DNA of 64,000 nucleotides from Shewanella sp. VB17 (GTDB lineage: Bacteria > Pseudomonadota > Gammaproteobacteria > Enterobacterales > Shewanellaceae), in assembly GCF_013248905.1 (NCBI RefSeq), contig NZ_JABRVS010000001.1:1054001-1118000 (forward strand). The letters run 5' to 3'. Both the position numbers and the translations under genes were made by a program. Shown here one piece after another: positions 1 through 8,535 of this stretch (position 1 is the stretch's first letter; each line of letters starts with the position of its first letter). The notes under the pieces are model-generated. The model did no database searches. It saw only the letters and a list, made by a program, of their open reading frames with translations, and was not told where the DNA came from.

Positions 1-230
1 TTAAAAGCTTTATATTTAATGCTGAAGTAAGCGATGTGTGTGTTGCTTAATGAATCATGGGTGAGCTTGTGTGCTAAATAGATAACGATTTAACGTGATA
101 GCTAAATCTGCTCTACTCTTTTTAAATTACCCTACTTAATCTCAAAATTAGATTAGGACGTTCGTTATTAATCATGTTTGCTGGGTTTTATTTCATGTTA
201 TAAATACACCAATTCTAATCAGGGTATTTT

Positions 231-746
231 ATGATGAATAAACTTTTACTTACCACTTTATTGTTAGCGTCAACTGGTCTTAGTGCAGAAAATCTTTCTG
301 TTAACATGAAAGATTTAAATTCAGGCGAAATAGTTGGCCGTATATTGATAGCACAAAGTGACTACGGTGTAGTTTTTACTCCACAGTTATCAGGTTTACC
401 AGCAGGTTTGCATGGGTTTCATGTACATGTAAACCCATCGTGTGAGACTTCAGAAAAAAATAATCAAACAATTTTAGGTGGCGCAGCGGGGGGGCATTAT
501 GATCCTACTAAAACAGGCCAACATGGATATCCATGGTCTAACAATAATCATTTAGGCGATTTACCTCCCTTGTACGTGGATATGAATGGCAATGCTGTAC
601 AGCCAGTATCTTCTCCTCGGATTAAGCTTACTGATTTATCAGGCCGAGCGTTAATGATACATGCTGGCGGTGATAATCATGCTGATCATCCCCAAGCATT
701 AGGTGGCGGAGGTGCACGCTTGGTGTGTGGTGTTATTCAACCCTAG
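231..746 (+). CDS. sodC: Periplasmic Cu/Zn superoxide dismutase
   Basis: Converts superoxide to hydrogen peroxide and oxygen in the periplasm. Residues 1-19 form a signal peptide ending in LSA. All metal ligands of the bacterial SodC family are visible: copper His64 and His66 (GFHVHV), bridging His89 (GGHYDP), zinc His98, His107 and Asp110 (HLGDLP), copper His144 (MIHAGG). Cys71 and Cys166 would form the conserved disulfide, and the C-terminal GGGGARLVCGVI block is typical. The 171-residue length is normal. Two ATGs in tandem (231 and 234) sit behind AGGG, so the start is uncertain by one codon. It faces a convergent transporter gene across a long inverted repeat. Confidence 0.95.
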   Translation: MMNKLLLTTLLLASTGLSAENLSVNMKDLNSGEIVGRILIAQSDYGVVFTPQLSGLPAGLHGFHVHVNPSCETSEKNNQTILGGAAGGHYDPTKTGQHGYPWSNNNHLGDLPPLYVDMNGNAVQPVSSPRIKLTDLSGRALMIHAGGDNHADHPQALGGGGARLVCGVIQP

Positions 747-805
747 ATCTCAGTAATAAGCTATAAAAGATATCCGCTATTCCTGAGTTCAGGTTAATAG
801 GGTCA

Positions 806-841
806 ATGCACATATGATTGTTTAGAAAGTCATATGTGCAT
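806..841. repeat. Perfect 12-bp inverted repeat between convergent genes
   Basis: ATGCACATATGA at 806-817 is repeated in reverse complement at 830-841 with a 12-base loop. It lies between the ends of sodC and the convergent transporter gene. No T-run follows on either strand, so it is not a textbook intrinsic terminator. It may still end transcription in both directions or stabilise the mRNA 3' ends. Confidence 0.6.
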
Positions 842-852
842 AAGCAAGTCAT

Positions 853-1761
853 TTATCCCATTGTTGTTGAGGTATCGTATTTATTTTTAATCATTTTCTC
901 TTTTATTATCAGTATTATTTGTGGCATCAGCGAGGTTAAAATCATACTTGCCATCAATAGATATTGAGTGAGAGTGAAAGCTTCATTTAATAGCAACATG
1001 CCTGAAACTATCCCTGCTACTGGGTTAGCTATTCCACCAAAGGTAAAGTCTACTACGCTCATTCTTTGCAATAACCAAACATACAGACTGTAACCTAAGG
1101 CGGTATTGAGTAGTATTATCCATAGTAGTCCGGCGGCATTATTTTGGCTGAATTCGTCAACTACTTTTATGTAAGCGGCCGGTGAATAAAAAGAGTGACA
1201 TAAAACCGCTATTGAAAGTAAGCTGCCACCTATGATTAATTGCCAGCTTAAAATTGTCCACCAATGGAGGCGATCGCCTAAAGATTTAGTGATGCGACTG
1301 CCGATAATAATGCACATTATGGCAGCTAGCATAGCGAGTAAGCCTATAAGATTGAGAGAGATTGAGCTGGGATCAAATAAAAACCAAGCCAGTACAATTA
1401 ATAGACCTGCAAAAAAAGCCTGCACTGGATTAGGCTTACCCCCGCTGACAGCCCAATGAAAGAGCATGGCAAAAACTGGAACACAGAGCATACCCACACC
1501 TGAGATTGCAGCTGGTAATGTCTGGGCCATGATAAAAATAAAGCTAAAGAAAGCGGCAATATTAATGGCGCCAAGACGACATAATACCCACCAGTCCTGT
1601 TTTTTCAGAAAAGTGGGTTTAATAGCAAATAGCAGCAATCCAGCAGGTAATGCACGTAGTGCGCCCAATAATAAAGGAGGCCAATCAGTTAACGAAAACT
1701 GGCTGACAGCGTATGTGGTACCCCAGAAAAAAGCAGGGATCATGGCAAGTAGAATATTCAT
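853..1761 (-). CDS. EamA/DMT-superfamily membrane transporter
   Basis: A 302-residue inner-membrane protein with about ten hydrophobic helices in two repeated halves, the layout of drug/metabolite (EamA, RhaT-like) exporters. The N-terminal PAFFWGTTYAVSQ stretch and the second-half ANPVAGIVSGMLLLNE stretch are characteristic of the family. The substrate cannot be read from sequence. It is transcribed divergently from a MarR-type regulator. The shared spacer carries repeated AAGTATCT half-sites, so MarR control of this exporter is a reasonable inference. Confidence 0.85.
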   Translation of the reverse strand: MNILLAMIPAFFWGTTYAVSQFSLTDWPPLLLGALRALPAGLLLFAIKPTFLKKQDWWVLCRLGAINIAAFFSFIFIMAQTLPAAISGVGMLCVPVFAMLFHWAVSGGKPNPVQAFFAGLLIVLAWFLFDPSSISLNLIGLLAMLAAIMCIIIGSRITKSLGDRLHWWTILSWQLIIGGSLLSIAVLCHSFYSPAAYIKVVDEFSQNNAAGLLWIILLNTALGYSLYVWLLQRMSVVDFTFGGIANPVAGIVSGMLLLNEAFTLTQYLLMASMILTSLMPQIILIIKEKMIKNKYDTSTTMG

Positions 1762-1775
1762 TAATGTCTTATGTA

Positions 1776-1851
1776 AAGTATCTTCGCGTTAAGTTACTTT
1801 TAGTCTGCGCCAGATACTTGTTATTGTAAAGTATCTTTTTATCAAGTATCT
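1776..1851. promoter_or_regulatory. Candidate MarR operator cluster (AAGTATCT repeats)
   Basis: The spacer between the divergent exporter and marR-like genes contains AAGTATCT at 1776-1783, 1829-1836 and 1844-1851, and its reverse complement AGATACTT at 1812-1819. The 1812/1829 pair forms an inverted repeat with a 9-base spacer. Repeated palindromic half-sites in a divergent MarR spacer are the usual sign of autoregulation. Binding is inferred, not shown. Confidence 0.55.
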
Positions 1852-1885
1852 TTTTATTAAGATTTTAATTGAAGATGAAATAATA

Positions 1886-2395
1886 ATGCCTAACCATACA
1901 CCAGAGGGTCTAGATAGCGTCGATAATGTCGTTGAGCAATGGGCTAAAGAGAAACCTCAACTTGACACTTTATCAATGGCTTCAATGGGACGATTAGCAC
2001 GATTATCTAAGCACTTAGAGCAGGGAATCGCGGTTTGTCATAACGAACATGAATTAAAAGCTGGAGAGTTCGATGTATTGGCTACATTGCGTCGCTCTGG
2101 TGGTGACTATTGCTTAACTCCTTCAGCATTACTTGCTTCTATGATGTTAACATCAGGTGCGATGACTCATCGCTTAGATAGGCTTGAATCTAAAGCTTTA
2201 ATTGTGAGAGTACACAGTAAACAAGATCGTCGTAGCGTATCTGTTGCACTCTCTGACTCGGGGCTAACTCTGATCGATAAGGTCATAGAATCTCATGTTG
2301 AGACGCAAAATAAGTTGATGGGAGCCTTAACTGATGTCGATAAATTTCATTTAAATCAGCTGTTGAAAAAATGTCTATTTCAGTTTGAAAGGTAA
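1886..2395 (+). CDS. MarR-family transcriptional regulator
   Basis: A 169-residue winged-helix regulator. The centre (about residues 65-115) has the MarR pattern: a recognition helix region reading TPSALLASMMLTSGAMTHRL, followed by the wing with VRVHSKQDRRSVSVALSD, where the DRR core is the family signature. Such proteins usually dimerise and repress a neighbouring gene until a small aromatic or other ligand binds. The adjacent divergent EamA exporter and the AAGTATCT repeats make that exporter the likely target. The ATG is preceded only by a weak AAG-type ribosome site. Confidence 0.9.
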   Translation: MPNHTPEGLDSVDNVVEQWAKEKPQLDTLSMASMGRLARLSKHLEQGIAVCHNEHELKAGEFDVLATLRRSGGDYCLTPSALLASMMLTSGAMTHRLDRLESKALIVRVHSKQDRRSVSVALSDSGLTLIDKVIESHVETQNKLMGALTDVDKFHLNQLLKKCLFQFER

Positions 2396-2436
2396 TTTTT
2401 TGACTCGTCATAACAGATAAAGAAACGATAAGAGAA

Positions 2437-2466
2437 TGAGATGAGCATTTAAACGTGCTCACCTCA
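2437..2466. terminator. Inverted repeat between convergent marR and dsbB
   Basis: TGAGATGAGCA (2437-2447) pairs with TGCTCACCTCA (2456-2466) with one mismatch and an 8-base loop. It lies between two gene ends and may act as a bidirectional terminator. No strong T-run follows. Confidence 0.4.
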
Positions 2467-2514
2467 CTATATTGAATGTGTCCTTAACCTAATATTTATG
2501 ATTGGGAGTTCAGC

Positions 2515-3063
2515 TTAGCTAAATAACCAGTAGCTGACGGGATTTGCAGGACATTCAAACGGGCCACATTCTGCAAATGTACTGAGTACATTGAGTAATG
2601 TGATTGCCAGTGTTATGACCACGGCAAACTTACTCAACAAGGGCATTTTTGCAAGTGAAAGATATTTAACATCTTGGTACTGAGATGAAAATGAGAGCAT
2701 GATACTGGTGCCTAAAATCACCAGTGAAAAGCTAATAAAGGCCCAAGTATAGAAATGGTATGATAAAAAAGGGTCACCGTAAAATGGCGTACCGGGGATC
2801 ACATGTAAAGCGACTTGCCTTAATGCAACAGCAGCGCCAAACAGAGCTCCTAATAGCATAAAACTATAATGTAGACTTCTTGGGCCGTAAATAATATTAC
2901 AGAGCAAGCCAAATAAAACGGCGATAAATCCGACTCGCTGTAGCAAGCATAATGGACAAGGCAGCTCAGCATTGATGAATTGAGAATAAAAGGCAAATGC
3001 TAAGACCAAAGAAATAGCAATTGCGCCGAGTGCATTGAGTTGACGGGCAAGTGATTCAGTCAT
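2515..3063 (-). CDS. DsbB-family disulfide bond formation protein
   Basis: An inner-membrane quinone-dependent oxidase of the DsbB family, which would re-oxidise a periplasmic DsbA-type thiol oxidase. The first periplasmic loop has the redox pair Cys36-x-x-Cys39 in LPCPLCLLQRVGF, the family signature. There are five predicted helices rather than the usual four. The loop between helices 3 and 4, which holds the second cysteine pair in E. coli DsbB, has no cysteine; instead Cys166 and Cys171 (ECGPFEC) follow a fifth helix near the C terminus. It sits 10 bp downstream of a small DUF5993 gene, clearly in one operon. It may serve a dedicated partner rather than general DsbA. Confidence 0.85.
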   Translation of the reverse strand: MTESLARQLNALGAIAISLVLAFAFYSQFINAELPCPLCLLQRVGFIAVLFGLLCNIIYGPRSLHYSFMLLGALFGAAVALRQVALHVIPGTPFYGDPFLSYHFYTWAFISFSLVILGTSIMLSFSSQYQDVKYLSLAKMPLLSKFAVVITLAITLLNVLSTFAECGPFECPANPVSYWLFS

Positions 3064-3073
3064 ATTGGCCTCC

Positions 3074-3235
3074 CTAGAGTAAAATCATTAATGTATCTGT
3101 GGCGTGGTGTGAGAACCAAAACAGGCTCACTATTAGCGACATTATAAAGCTATAACAAGACAGCGTTCGCTTGCCTTTTAATGCAAAAAGCATAGTGATT
3201 AAATATAAAAAAAAGAGTAAAGCCATCATATCCAT
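3074..3235 (-). CDS. Short DUF5993-like membrane protein, 53 aa
   Basis: A gene of 53 codons that is easy to miss. A strong ribosome site TAAGGAGAA directly precedes its ATG, and it ends 10 bp before the dsbB-type start. The product has two hydrophobic segments (about residues 4-19 and 31-42) around a basic turn GKR and ends in WFSHHATDTLMILL. That His-His-x-Thr-Asp ending is my basis for placing it in the DUF5993 family, small proteins encoded beside DsbB-like oxidases. Function unknown; an assembly partner or regulator of the adjacent oxidase is inference. Confidence 0.7.
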   Translation of the reverse strand: MDMMALLFFLYLITMLFALKGKRTLSCYSFIMSLIVSLFWFSHHATDTLMILL

Positions 3236-3583
3236 TTCTCCTTAACGATTAGCTTTATATCGCGTGTTGATAAGCCTTAATTATTACACTTCTTATTTAT
3301 GATTGCATTTTCTTTGCGAGGGCATCGTTACTTTGGTTGCCATTTAATTTCTAATGTTAACTCGCTGCGGATGTGTTTATAAAACATTTGTTAAGGGTAA
3401 TTTTTTTGATGTGAATTGAGCGTGACATTGGTGTTTATGGAAGTCGGTGGCAAAAATGAGCTTGTGAAATGAAATATATCTATTGCAGTAAGTCATTAAC
3501 AATCTGTTAGTGGGAAATGACAACCTTATTTATGTTAATTTATACCATCTTTAGTTCGCTAATTGTTTTTAAGGTTTGTTTTT
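3236..3583. other. Intergenic region, no feature recognised
   Basis: About 350 bases between the divergent DUF5993-dsbB operon and the alkylsulfatase gene. AT-rich; it must hold both promoters, but I see no convincing promoter pair, operator, RNA or small gene. Confidence 0.5.
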
Positions 3584-5665
3584 ATGTTTAATTTACGTTT
3601 GTCCACTGCAAACAGTACCAGTCTACATTGTAAGGCTAGTTTTACATTGGTACAGAGAAAGTTTGATACTCAGTGTCGTTTTTCTCTGCTCTGTGCGGTG
3701 AGCTTATTGTTGGTGGCTTGTACGCCAGAAAGTTCGATATCTGCGACTGAAGGTGGTGTCTCTATTGTAGATGCTCACGGTTTTTCGTCAGCATCAGATC
3801 ACACTATTGAGGTGAACCGTCAGTTACTTAATCAGCTTCCATTTGATGATAAACAAGATTTTATTGATGCTAAGCGTGGTTTTATTGCCAGTCTTCCCGA
3901 TTTGAAACTTACGTCCCCTGCAGGACGAACGATCTGGAATACGCCAGAATATGACTTTATTGGAGGAGAGTCACCCAAGAGCGTTAATCCAAGTTTGTGG
4001 CGCCAAGCCAGCCTTAACAATATTCAAGGTTTGTTCGAAGTGGCGAAGGGGATTTATCAGATCCGTGGTTTCGATCTGGCCAATATGACACTGATAGCGG
4101 GCAAAAGTGGTTGGATCATTGTTGACCCTCTGACAACGGCTGAAACGGCTCGTGCTGCTATTGATTTTGTCAATCAACAGTTAGGTGAAAAACCCATATC
4201 TGCCATTGTGTTTACTCATAGCCATATGGATCACTTTGGTGGCGTATTAGGTTTATTTAAGACCGCAGCAGAAGCAAAATTAACGACAATTGATATCGTC
4301 GCTCCAGCGGGGTTTATGCATGAAGCAACAAGTGAAAATGTTATGGCTGGCACTGCCATGACCCGCCGTGCTATGTATATGTATGGCAAACGTTTACCGC
4401 GAAGTGAACGGGGACATATCGATTCAGGTTTAGGTAAAGAGCCAGCCTTTGGTACTTTTAGCATTTTAGCGCCGACAATTTCGGTCGCCACCGATGAGTC
4501 ACACATTATTGATGGGGTGCAATTTGATTTTCAAATCGTGTCCGGATCAGAAGCGCCTGCTGAGTTTACCTTTTACCTACCCGAGCAGCAGGCATATTGT
4601 GGTGCTGAATTGGTCTCTAAAACGATGCACAACCTTTATACGCTAAGAGGTGCGAAGGTCAGGGATGCTCTGCAGTGGAGCCGCTCAATTGACGATGCGT
4701 TAACACATCAAAAAGAGGCTAAGATATATTTTGGTAGTCATCATTGGCCTATTTGGGGACAGGATGCGATTAATGATTTTCTTGAGAAGCAACGAGATAT
4801 CTATAAATATATTCACGATCAATCTGTACGTATGCTCAATGCTGGATTGACGGCCAATGAAATTGCTGAGCAATTAATACTTCCACCCTCATTATCAAAC
4901 ACATTCTCTATTCGAGGCTACTACGGTACGGTCAAGCATAATGCTAAAGCAGTGTACCAAGCATATCTTGGCTGGTATGACGCGAATCCCGCTAATCTCG
5001 ATCCGCTACCAGAGGAAAATGCCGCGATTAAGTATGTTGAGCTAATTGGGGGGGTCGACGCTGTGTTGCAGCATGCTGAGGCTGCCTATATAAAAGGAGA
5101 TTACCGCTGGACAGCTGAGCTGTTAAATCATGCTGTGTTTGCAGACAGTGAAAATAAACAGGTTAAAACCTTATTGGCCAACACTTATGATCAGTTGGGA
5201 TATCAAGCTGAATCGGCACCTTGGCGTGATGTTTATCTTTCTGCAGCGTATGAATTACGCCATGGTACACCCGATAAGGGCATGGATTTGGCTTCGATGA
5301 AACAAGTTTTACTGCACTCGCCGGTAGATAACTTCTTTCAATCCATGGCGTCACGAGTGATAGGCCCTGATGCTTTTGGTGAGGAGTTATTATTGAATAT
5401 TTATTTTACAGATTTGAATGAAAACTATGTCTTAGAGTTGAAAAACTCGGTATTGCATCATAGTAAAGCGACTAAAGCCGCTGATGCCAATGCCACATTG
5501 AGCATTAGTCATGAACTCTTCATTGATATCATCATTGGCAGTGCGGGTGCTAAGGACATGCTATTTTCAGATGAGTTAACTATTGAAGGGAGTAAGCTAG
5601 ATTTAGTTAACTTCTTTAGACTACTGGACAAACCAAAAGGGGTGTTTAATATCGTAACCCCATAA
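3584..5665 (+). CDS. Alkyl/aryl-sulfatase, metallo-beta-lactamase fold (SdsA1/BDS1-like) lipoprotein
   Basis: Hydrolyses the sulfate ester of alkyl sulfates such as SDS, releasing alcohol and sulfate. The metallo-beta-lactamase motif THSHMDHFGG lies near residue 213, with downstream metal-site segments CGAELV and YFGSHHWPIWG. A dimerisation region and an SCP2-like C-terminal domain follow, in the order known for SdsA1. LLLVAC near residue 45 is a lipobox, so it is probably a lipoprotein in the cell envelope. An in-frame TTG lies 21 bases upstream, but the ATG is preferred. The signal n-region of about 30 residues is unusually long, so the true start may lie further downstream. Stands alone. 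Confidence 0.85.
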   Translation: MFNLRLSTANSTSLHCKASFTLVQRKFDTQCRFSLLCAVSLLLVACTPESSISATEGGVSIVDAHGFSSASDHTIEVNRQLLNQLPFDDKQDFIDAKRGFIASLPDLKLTSPAGRTIWNTPEYDFIGGESPKSVNPSLWRQASLNNIQGLFEVAKGIYQIRGFDLANMTLIAGKSGWIIVDPLTTAETARAAIDFVNQQLGEKPISAIVFTHSHMDHFGGVLGLFKTAAEAKLTTIDIVAPAGFMHEATSENVMAGTAMTRRAMYMYGKRLPRSERGHIDSGLGKEPAFGTFSILAPTISVATDESHIIDGVQFDFQIVSGSEAPAEFTFYLPEQQAYCGAELVSKTMHNLYTLRGAKVRDALQWSRSIDDALTHQKEAKIYFGSHHWPIWGQDAINDFLEKQRDIYKYIHDQSVRMLNAGLTANEIAEQLILPPSLSNTFSIRGYYGTVKHNAKAVYQAYLGWYDANPANLDPLPEENAAIKYVELIGGVDAVLQHAEAAYIKGDYRWTAELLNHAVFADSENKQVKTLLANTYDQLGYQAESAPWRDVYLSAAYELRHGTPDKGMDLASMKQVLLHSPVDNFFQSMASRVIGPDAFGEELLLNIYFTDLNENYVLELKNSVLHHSKATKAADANATLSISHELFIDIIIGSAGAKDMLFSDELTIEGSKLDLVNFFRLLDKPKGVFNIVTP

Positions 5666-5705
5666 AAAAGTTGGCCTTAGAATAAAGTCCATATTTTGAT
5701 TTTGT

Positions 5706-5769
5706 GACACTTTGCCTTGAAATCGAAGATCAAAACCGTATCTACATCGGTTATTTCAAGCAAGGTGTC
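5706..5769. repeat. Long imperfect inverted repeat (possible terminator)
   Basis: Outer arms GACACTTTGCCTTGAAAT (5706-5723) and ATTTCAAGCAAGGTGTC (5753-5769) pair except for one mismatch and one bulge; inner CCG/CGG can extend the stem. TTTT follows on the + strand. It could terminate the sulfatase transcript or be a small palindromic repeat element. Confidence 0.5.
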
Positions 5770-6082
5770 TTTTCGATTTGATTGTATTTTTGAGTGACCG
5801 TAATCGTCGGGATGCACAATAAACGCACTATTCTAAATTTTTAATCAAATTAAAGTGCCATTGTTCCCTGTATGAGCCGCTATCAGTTACATGCTTGCAA
5901 CGATGTCATGGTCTACTTTCAATGGTAATATAGGCTTCATATAGTCATTGAGCCCATAAATGCCTTTAGAGAAGATGTTAGGGTATATATCAAAAAACGT
6001 GGCGACTTGATTCTGAGAGTTTTCCTGAGAATTTTGTTTTGGGTTGAAGTTAATTTAAGTGCAACAAGTGACTCCCTCTTTT

Positions 6083-6150
6083 TCAATTACGGCCTTGTTC
6101 AGCCATTCTACGGAAGCCCTGAGATGAGTAGCTTGAAGTCACTTGGTCAT
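6083..6150 (+). repeat. Dispersed repeat, copy A
   Basis: Sixty-eight bases that match 35357-35424 at about 50 of 68 positions without a gap, including the shared cores CCTTGTTCAG, ATGAGTA and CTTGAAGT. Both copies are intergenic. It reads like a diverged copy of a small interspersed element. Confidence 0.5.
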
Positions 6151-6190
6151 AAGCACACCTTAGATACAATAATGTTAATGGAGTTTATAA

Positions 6191-7924
6191 ATGAAGAAGA
6201 TATTAATTGCTGCCGCCGTGGTTGCGGCTGGTGCAGGTGCTTATTGGGCTAACCAACAAGGTGAAACAGCCAATAGTGACAGTCATTCTATATTAGCCTC
6301 TGTGCCTGCTGATACGCCATTCTTTGTAGGCCAATTAACCCCTTTTCCTATTAACGCTTATATCAACTCTATTTCTGATGGTTATCAAACTTATAACGAT
6401 GATATGTTTACTGAGTTGAACAACTCTGATGATGCTAGATCTAAGTTTATGTTGAGTTTGGCGAAAACTTATATGAAAAGTATGAAAAGTGGCGATGAGT
6501 TTGTTGCAAGCTTTGGTCTTCCAGATAAAGTACATAGCTACTTTTATACTTTAGGTATGTTGCCTGTCATTAAGCTTGAAGTAGAAAAACCTGAAGCGAT
6601 CTGGAGCGTGTTGGATAAGGCTGAAAAAGAGAGTGGCTTTACGCATGATAAGCGAAGCGTAAAGGGGCGAGATTATCGTGCCTATAAGCTGACTGATAAA
6701 GATGAAGATGTCAGTGTTGCACTCATTTTTGCGATTGCAGATGGCATATTGACAGTGACATTTGATACTTCTTTTAACGAACCAAGTACCTTAGAAACAG
6801 CGTTAGGGCTCTTACCTGTGTCACATTCTTTGGCGGATGCAGGTATCGTGGAAGATATCATCAAAACACATGGGTTTAGTGGAGACAGCATAGGATATAT
6901 CAATCATCAAGAATTGATAAAAGCCATAACCACTAAAGATGGCAATCAATTAGCAAGGCAATTGACGGCTTTTGCTGAGCAAGAAGGGGAAGATCCTTTT
7001 GCTATGGTCCGATCTGAGCAGTGCCACACTGAGCTATCAGCGATTGCGACTAATTGGCCGCGTACTGTATTTGGCGCTAATAATGGGTCTATTAGTGAGA
7101 CGCAAAGCAAGATAAACATGACCAGTATTATTGAGAGTAAAAATCAGGTAATGCTCGATGCACTTTCATCGATGAGGGGCTTTATCCCTGACTATATTCG
7201 CAATGGAAGCGACTCGGTATTTTCTATGGGGTTAGGCATTGAGCTGAACCAGTTTGTGCCTGCACTAACCTCAATATGGGATGAAATGTCTGCACCTAAG
7301 TATCAATGTCAAGTATTACAACAGGTACAAGAAAGCATGTCAGGTCAAAGTCCAGCAATGTTAGGTATGTTTACTGGGATGGCGAATGGTGTTAAAGGGC
7401 TTGCTGTCTCACTTATTGATTACCAGTTTAGCGATGATAAAGATAATCCGGCACTAAAAAGTGTCGATGCGCTTATAAGCTTATCTGCAGATAATCCAAG
7501 TTCGTTATTTAATATGGTGAAACCTTTTGTGCCGGAATTAGCGGATGTAAAGCTAAATGACAATGGTGATGCGATTGATCTTTCTTACCTACTTCCAGTG
7601 CCTGCAGAGTATGGCATTAAGCCTCAAATGGCCATTAAAGGTCATCATTTAGTGGTTTTTACTGGTGACGCTGGAGAAGCTAAAGCGAATGAACTTGCTA
7701 ATGAAGCCCTAAGTCATAATGGCATTTATTCTCTTTCTGCTAATTATGGTAAGATGGTCTCTCCTCTCATCGCCTTGGCTGAGATGGCCGGAGAGCAGGT
7801 ACCTGAAGAGTTGTCGATGATGGCAAATGATGACATGCAGATGACAATGGGAATCGATGTTAATCCTAATGGCATTGTGTTCGATTCATCTTTTGATAGT
7901 AAAATTGTACCATCTGGTCAGTAA
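6191..7924 (+). CDS. Conserved hypothetical exported or membrane-anchored protein, 577 aa
   Basis: Not assigned to a functional family. Residues 1-19 (KKILIAAAVVAAGAGAYWA) are a hydrophobic segment that could be a signal peptide or N-terminal anchor; the rest is acidic and soluble, so it probably sits in the periplasm. The SVPADTPFFVGQL opening resembles large periplasmic proteins of the DUF3352 type, but this is only an impression. There is no catalytic motif and only two cysteines (near residues 280 and 377), both in the middle. GGAG lies 8 bases before the ATG. A strong terminator follows, so it is a single-gene unit. Confidence 0.75.
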   Translation: MKKILIAAAVVAAGAGAYWANQQGETANSDSHSILASVPADTPFFVGQLTPFPINAYINSISDGYQTYNDDMFTELNNSDDARSKFMLSLAKTYMKSMKSGDEFVASFGLPDKVHSYFYTLGMLPVIKLEVEKPEAIWSVLDKAEKESGFTHDKRSVKGRDYRAYKLTDKDEDVSVALIFAIADGILTVTFDTSFNEPSTLETALGLLPVSHSLADAGIVEDIIKTHGFSGDSIGYINHQELIKAITTKDGNQLARQLTAFAEQEGEDPFAMVRSEQCHTELSAIATNWPRTVFGANNGSISETQSKINMTSIIESKNQVMLDALSSMRGFIPDYIRNGSDSVFSMGLGIELNQFVPALTSIWDEMSAPKYQCQVLQQVQESMSGQSPAMLGMFTGMANGVKGLAVSLIDYQFSDDKDNPALKSVDALISLSADNPSSLFNMVKPFVPELADVKLNDNGDAIDLSYLLPVPAEYGIKPQMAIKGHHLVVFTGDAGEAKANELANEALSHNGIYSLSANYGKMVSPLIALAEMAGEQVPEELSMMANDDMQMTMGIDVNPNGIVFDSSFDSKIVPSGQ

Positions 7925-7943
7925 GTTACCATGGTAAGATAGT

Positions 7944-7974
7944 AAAAAGAGCCAGCTAAGCTGGCTCTTTTTTT
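7944..7974 (+). terminator. Rho-independent terminator
   Basis: GCCAGC-TAA-GCTGGC stem extended by AAAAAGA/TCTTTTT on either side, ending in a run of seven T. It separates the 577-residue protein gene from the DUF3010 gene. Confidence 0.9.
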
Positions 7975-7998
7975 GACAATAGGGAGTGAGTTGATTTT

Positions 7999-8412
7999 AT
8001 GTCAGTAACGGGAATGTTTTTAAAGGCCAATGAAGTTCGTCTGGTCACATTACTTGGTTCGCGTACAGATCACGAGCTGGTAGTATCTAACATCAATAAA
8101 CTCATATTGATTAAAAACCCGAGTCAGAGCGATGTTGTTCAGTTCGGTGCTGCTATTAGCCGTTACTGTGCTGAAAATAATGTTAAACAGATAGTGGTCA
8201 ATCGCAGAGCGACATCAGGTCAAGCTGCTGGTGGGGCGGGAACTTTTTTAATGGAAGGTATTATTTTAGCGCTCGCTACTGTAAAAGTTGACAGTGTTCA
8301 TGCTGCAACAGTTAGGGCGACAGATAAAAAAGCCTCTGAGTTTAAAGGTATCAAGCCCAAAACCGTTGATCTTGGTAAAGCTTATGATTTAGCATTTGAA
8401 TTTCTTATGTAA
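7999..8412 (+). CDS. DUF3010-type small protein
   Basis: A 137-residue soluble protein that I match by overall pattern to DUF3010, an uncharacterised gammaproteobacterial family. The N terminus begins with beta-strand-like segments (VTGMFLKANEVRLVTLLG) and the middle has a Gly/Ala-rich turn (RRATSGQAAGGAGTF) before a predicted helix. Such patterns occur in nuclease- or kinase-like alpha/beta folds, but no catalytic residues can be named. It lies just after a strong terminator, so it needs its own promoter. Function unknown. Confidence 0.7.
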   Translation: MSVTGMFLKANEVRLVTLLGSRTDHELVVSNINKLILIKNPSQSDVVQFGAAISRYCAENNVKQIVVNRRATSGQAAGGAGTFLMEGIILALATVKVDSVHAATVRATDKKASEFKGIKPKTVDLGKAYDLAFEFLM

Positions 8413-8535
8413 TATTTTTATTTTTAGATCGATTAATATTTTTTTGTCAGATGGGATTTAATTTTAGTGGCATAATATTTAACAATTAATGGGTTTAATA
8501 TTCCATCTCAGCCTTAAGTAAGGTATAAGGGCGCT

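Larger units (their letters stand above)
5666..6190. other. Intergenic region with a hairpin and a dispersed-repeat copy
   Basis: About 525 bases after the alkylsulfatase gene. It holds the long imperfect hairpin at 5706-5769 and, at 6083-6150, one copy of a sequence found again at 35357-35424. A short open frame beginning near 6007 looks like noise; no gene is supported. Confidence 0.55.

Noticed and set aside
743..759. CTAGATCTCAG-type 17-mer also present at 40158-40174
   Set aside because: The match is too short and lacks any context to call a repeat family.
6007..6252. Open frame overlapping the start of the 577-residue gene
   Set aside because: No coding character and it runs through a repeat; it overlaps a well-supported gene in another frame.
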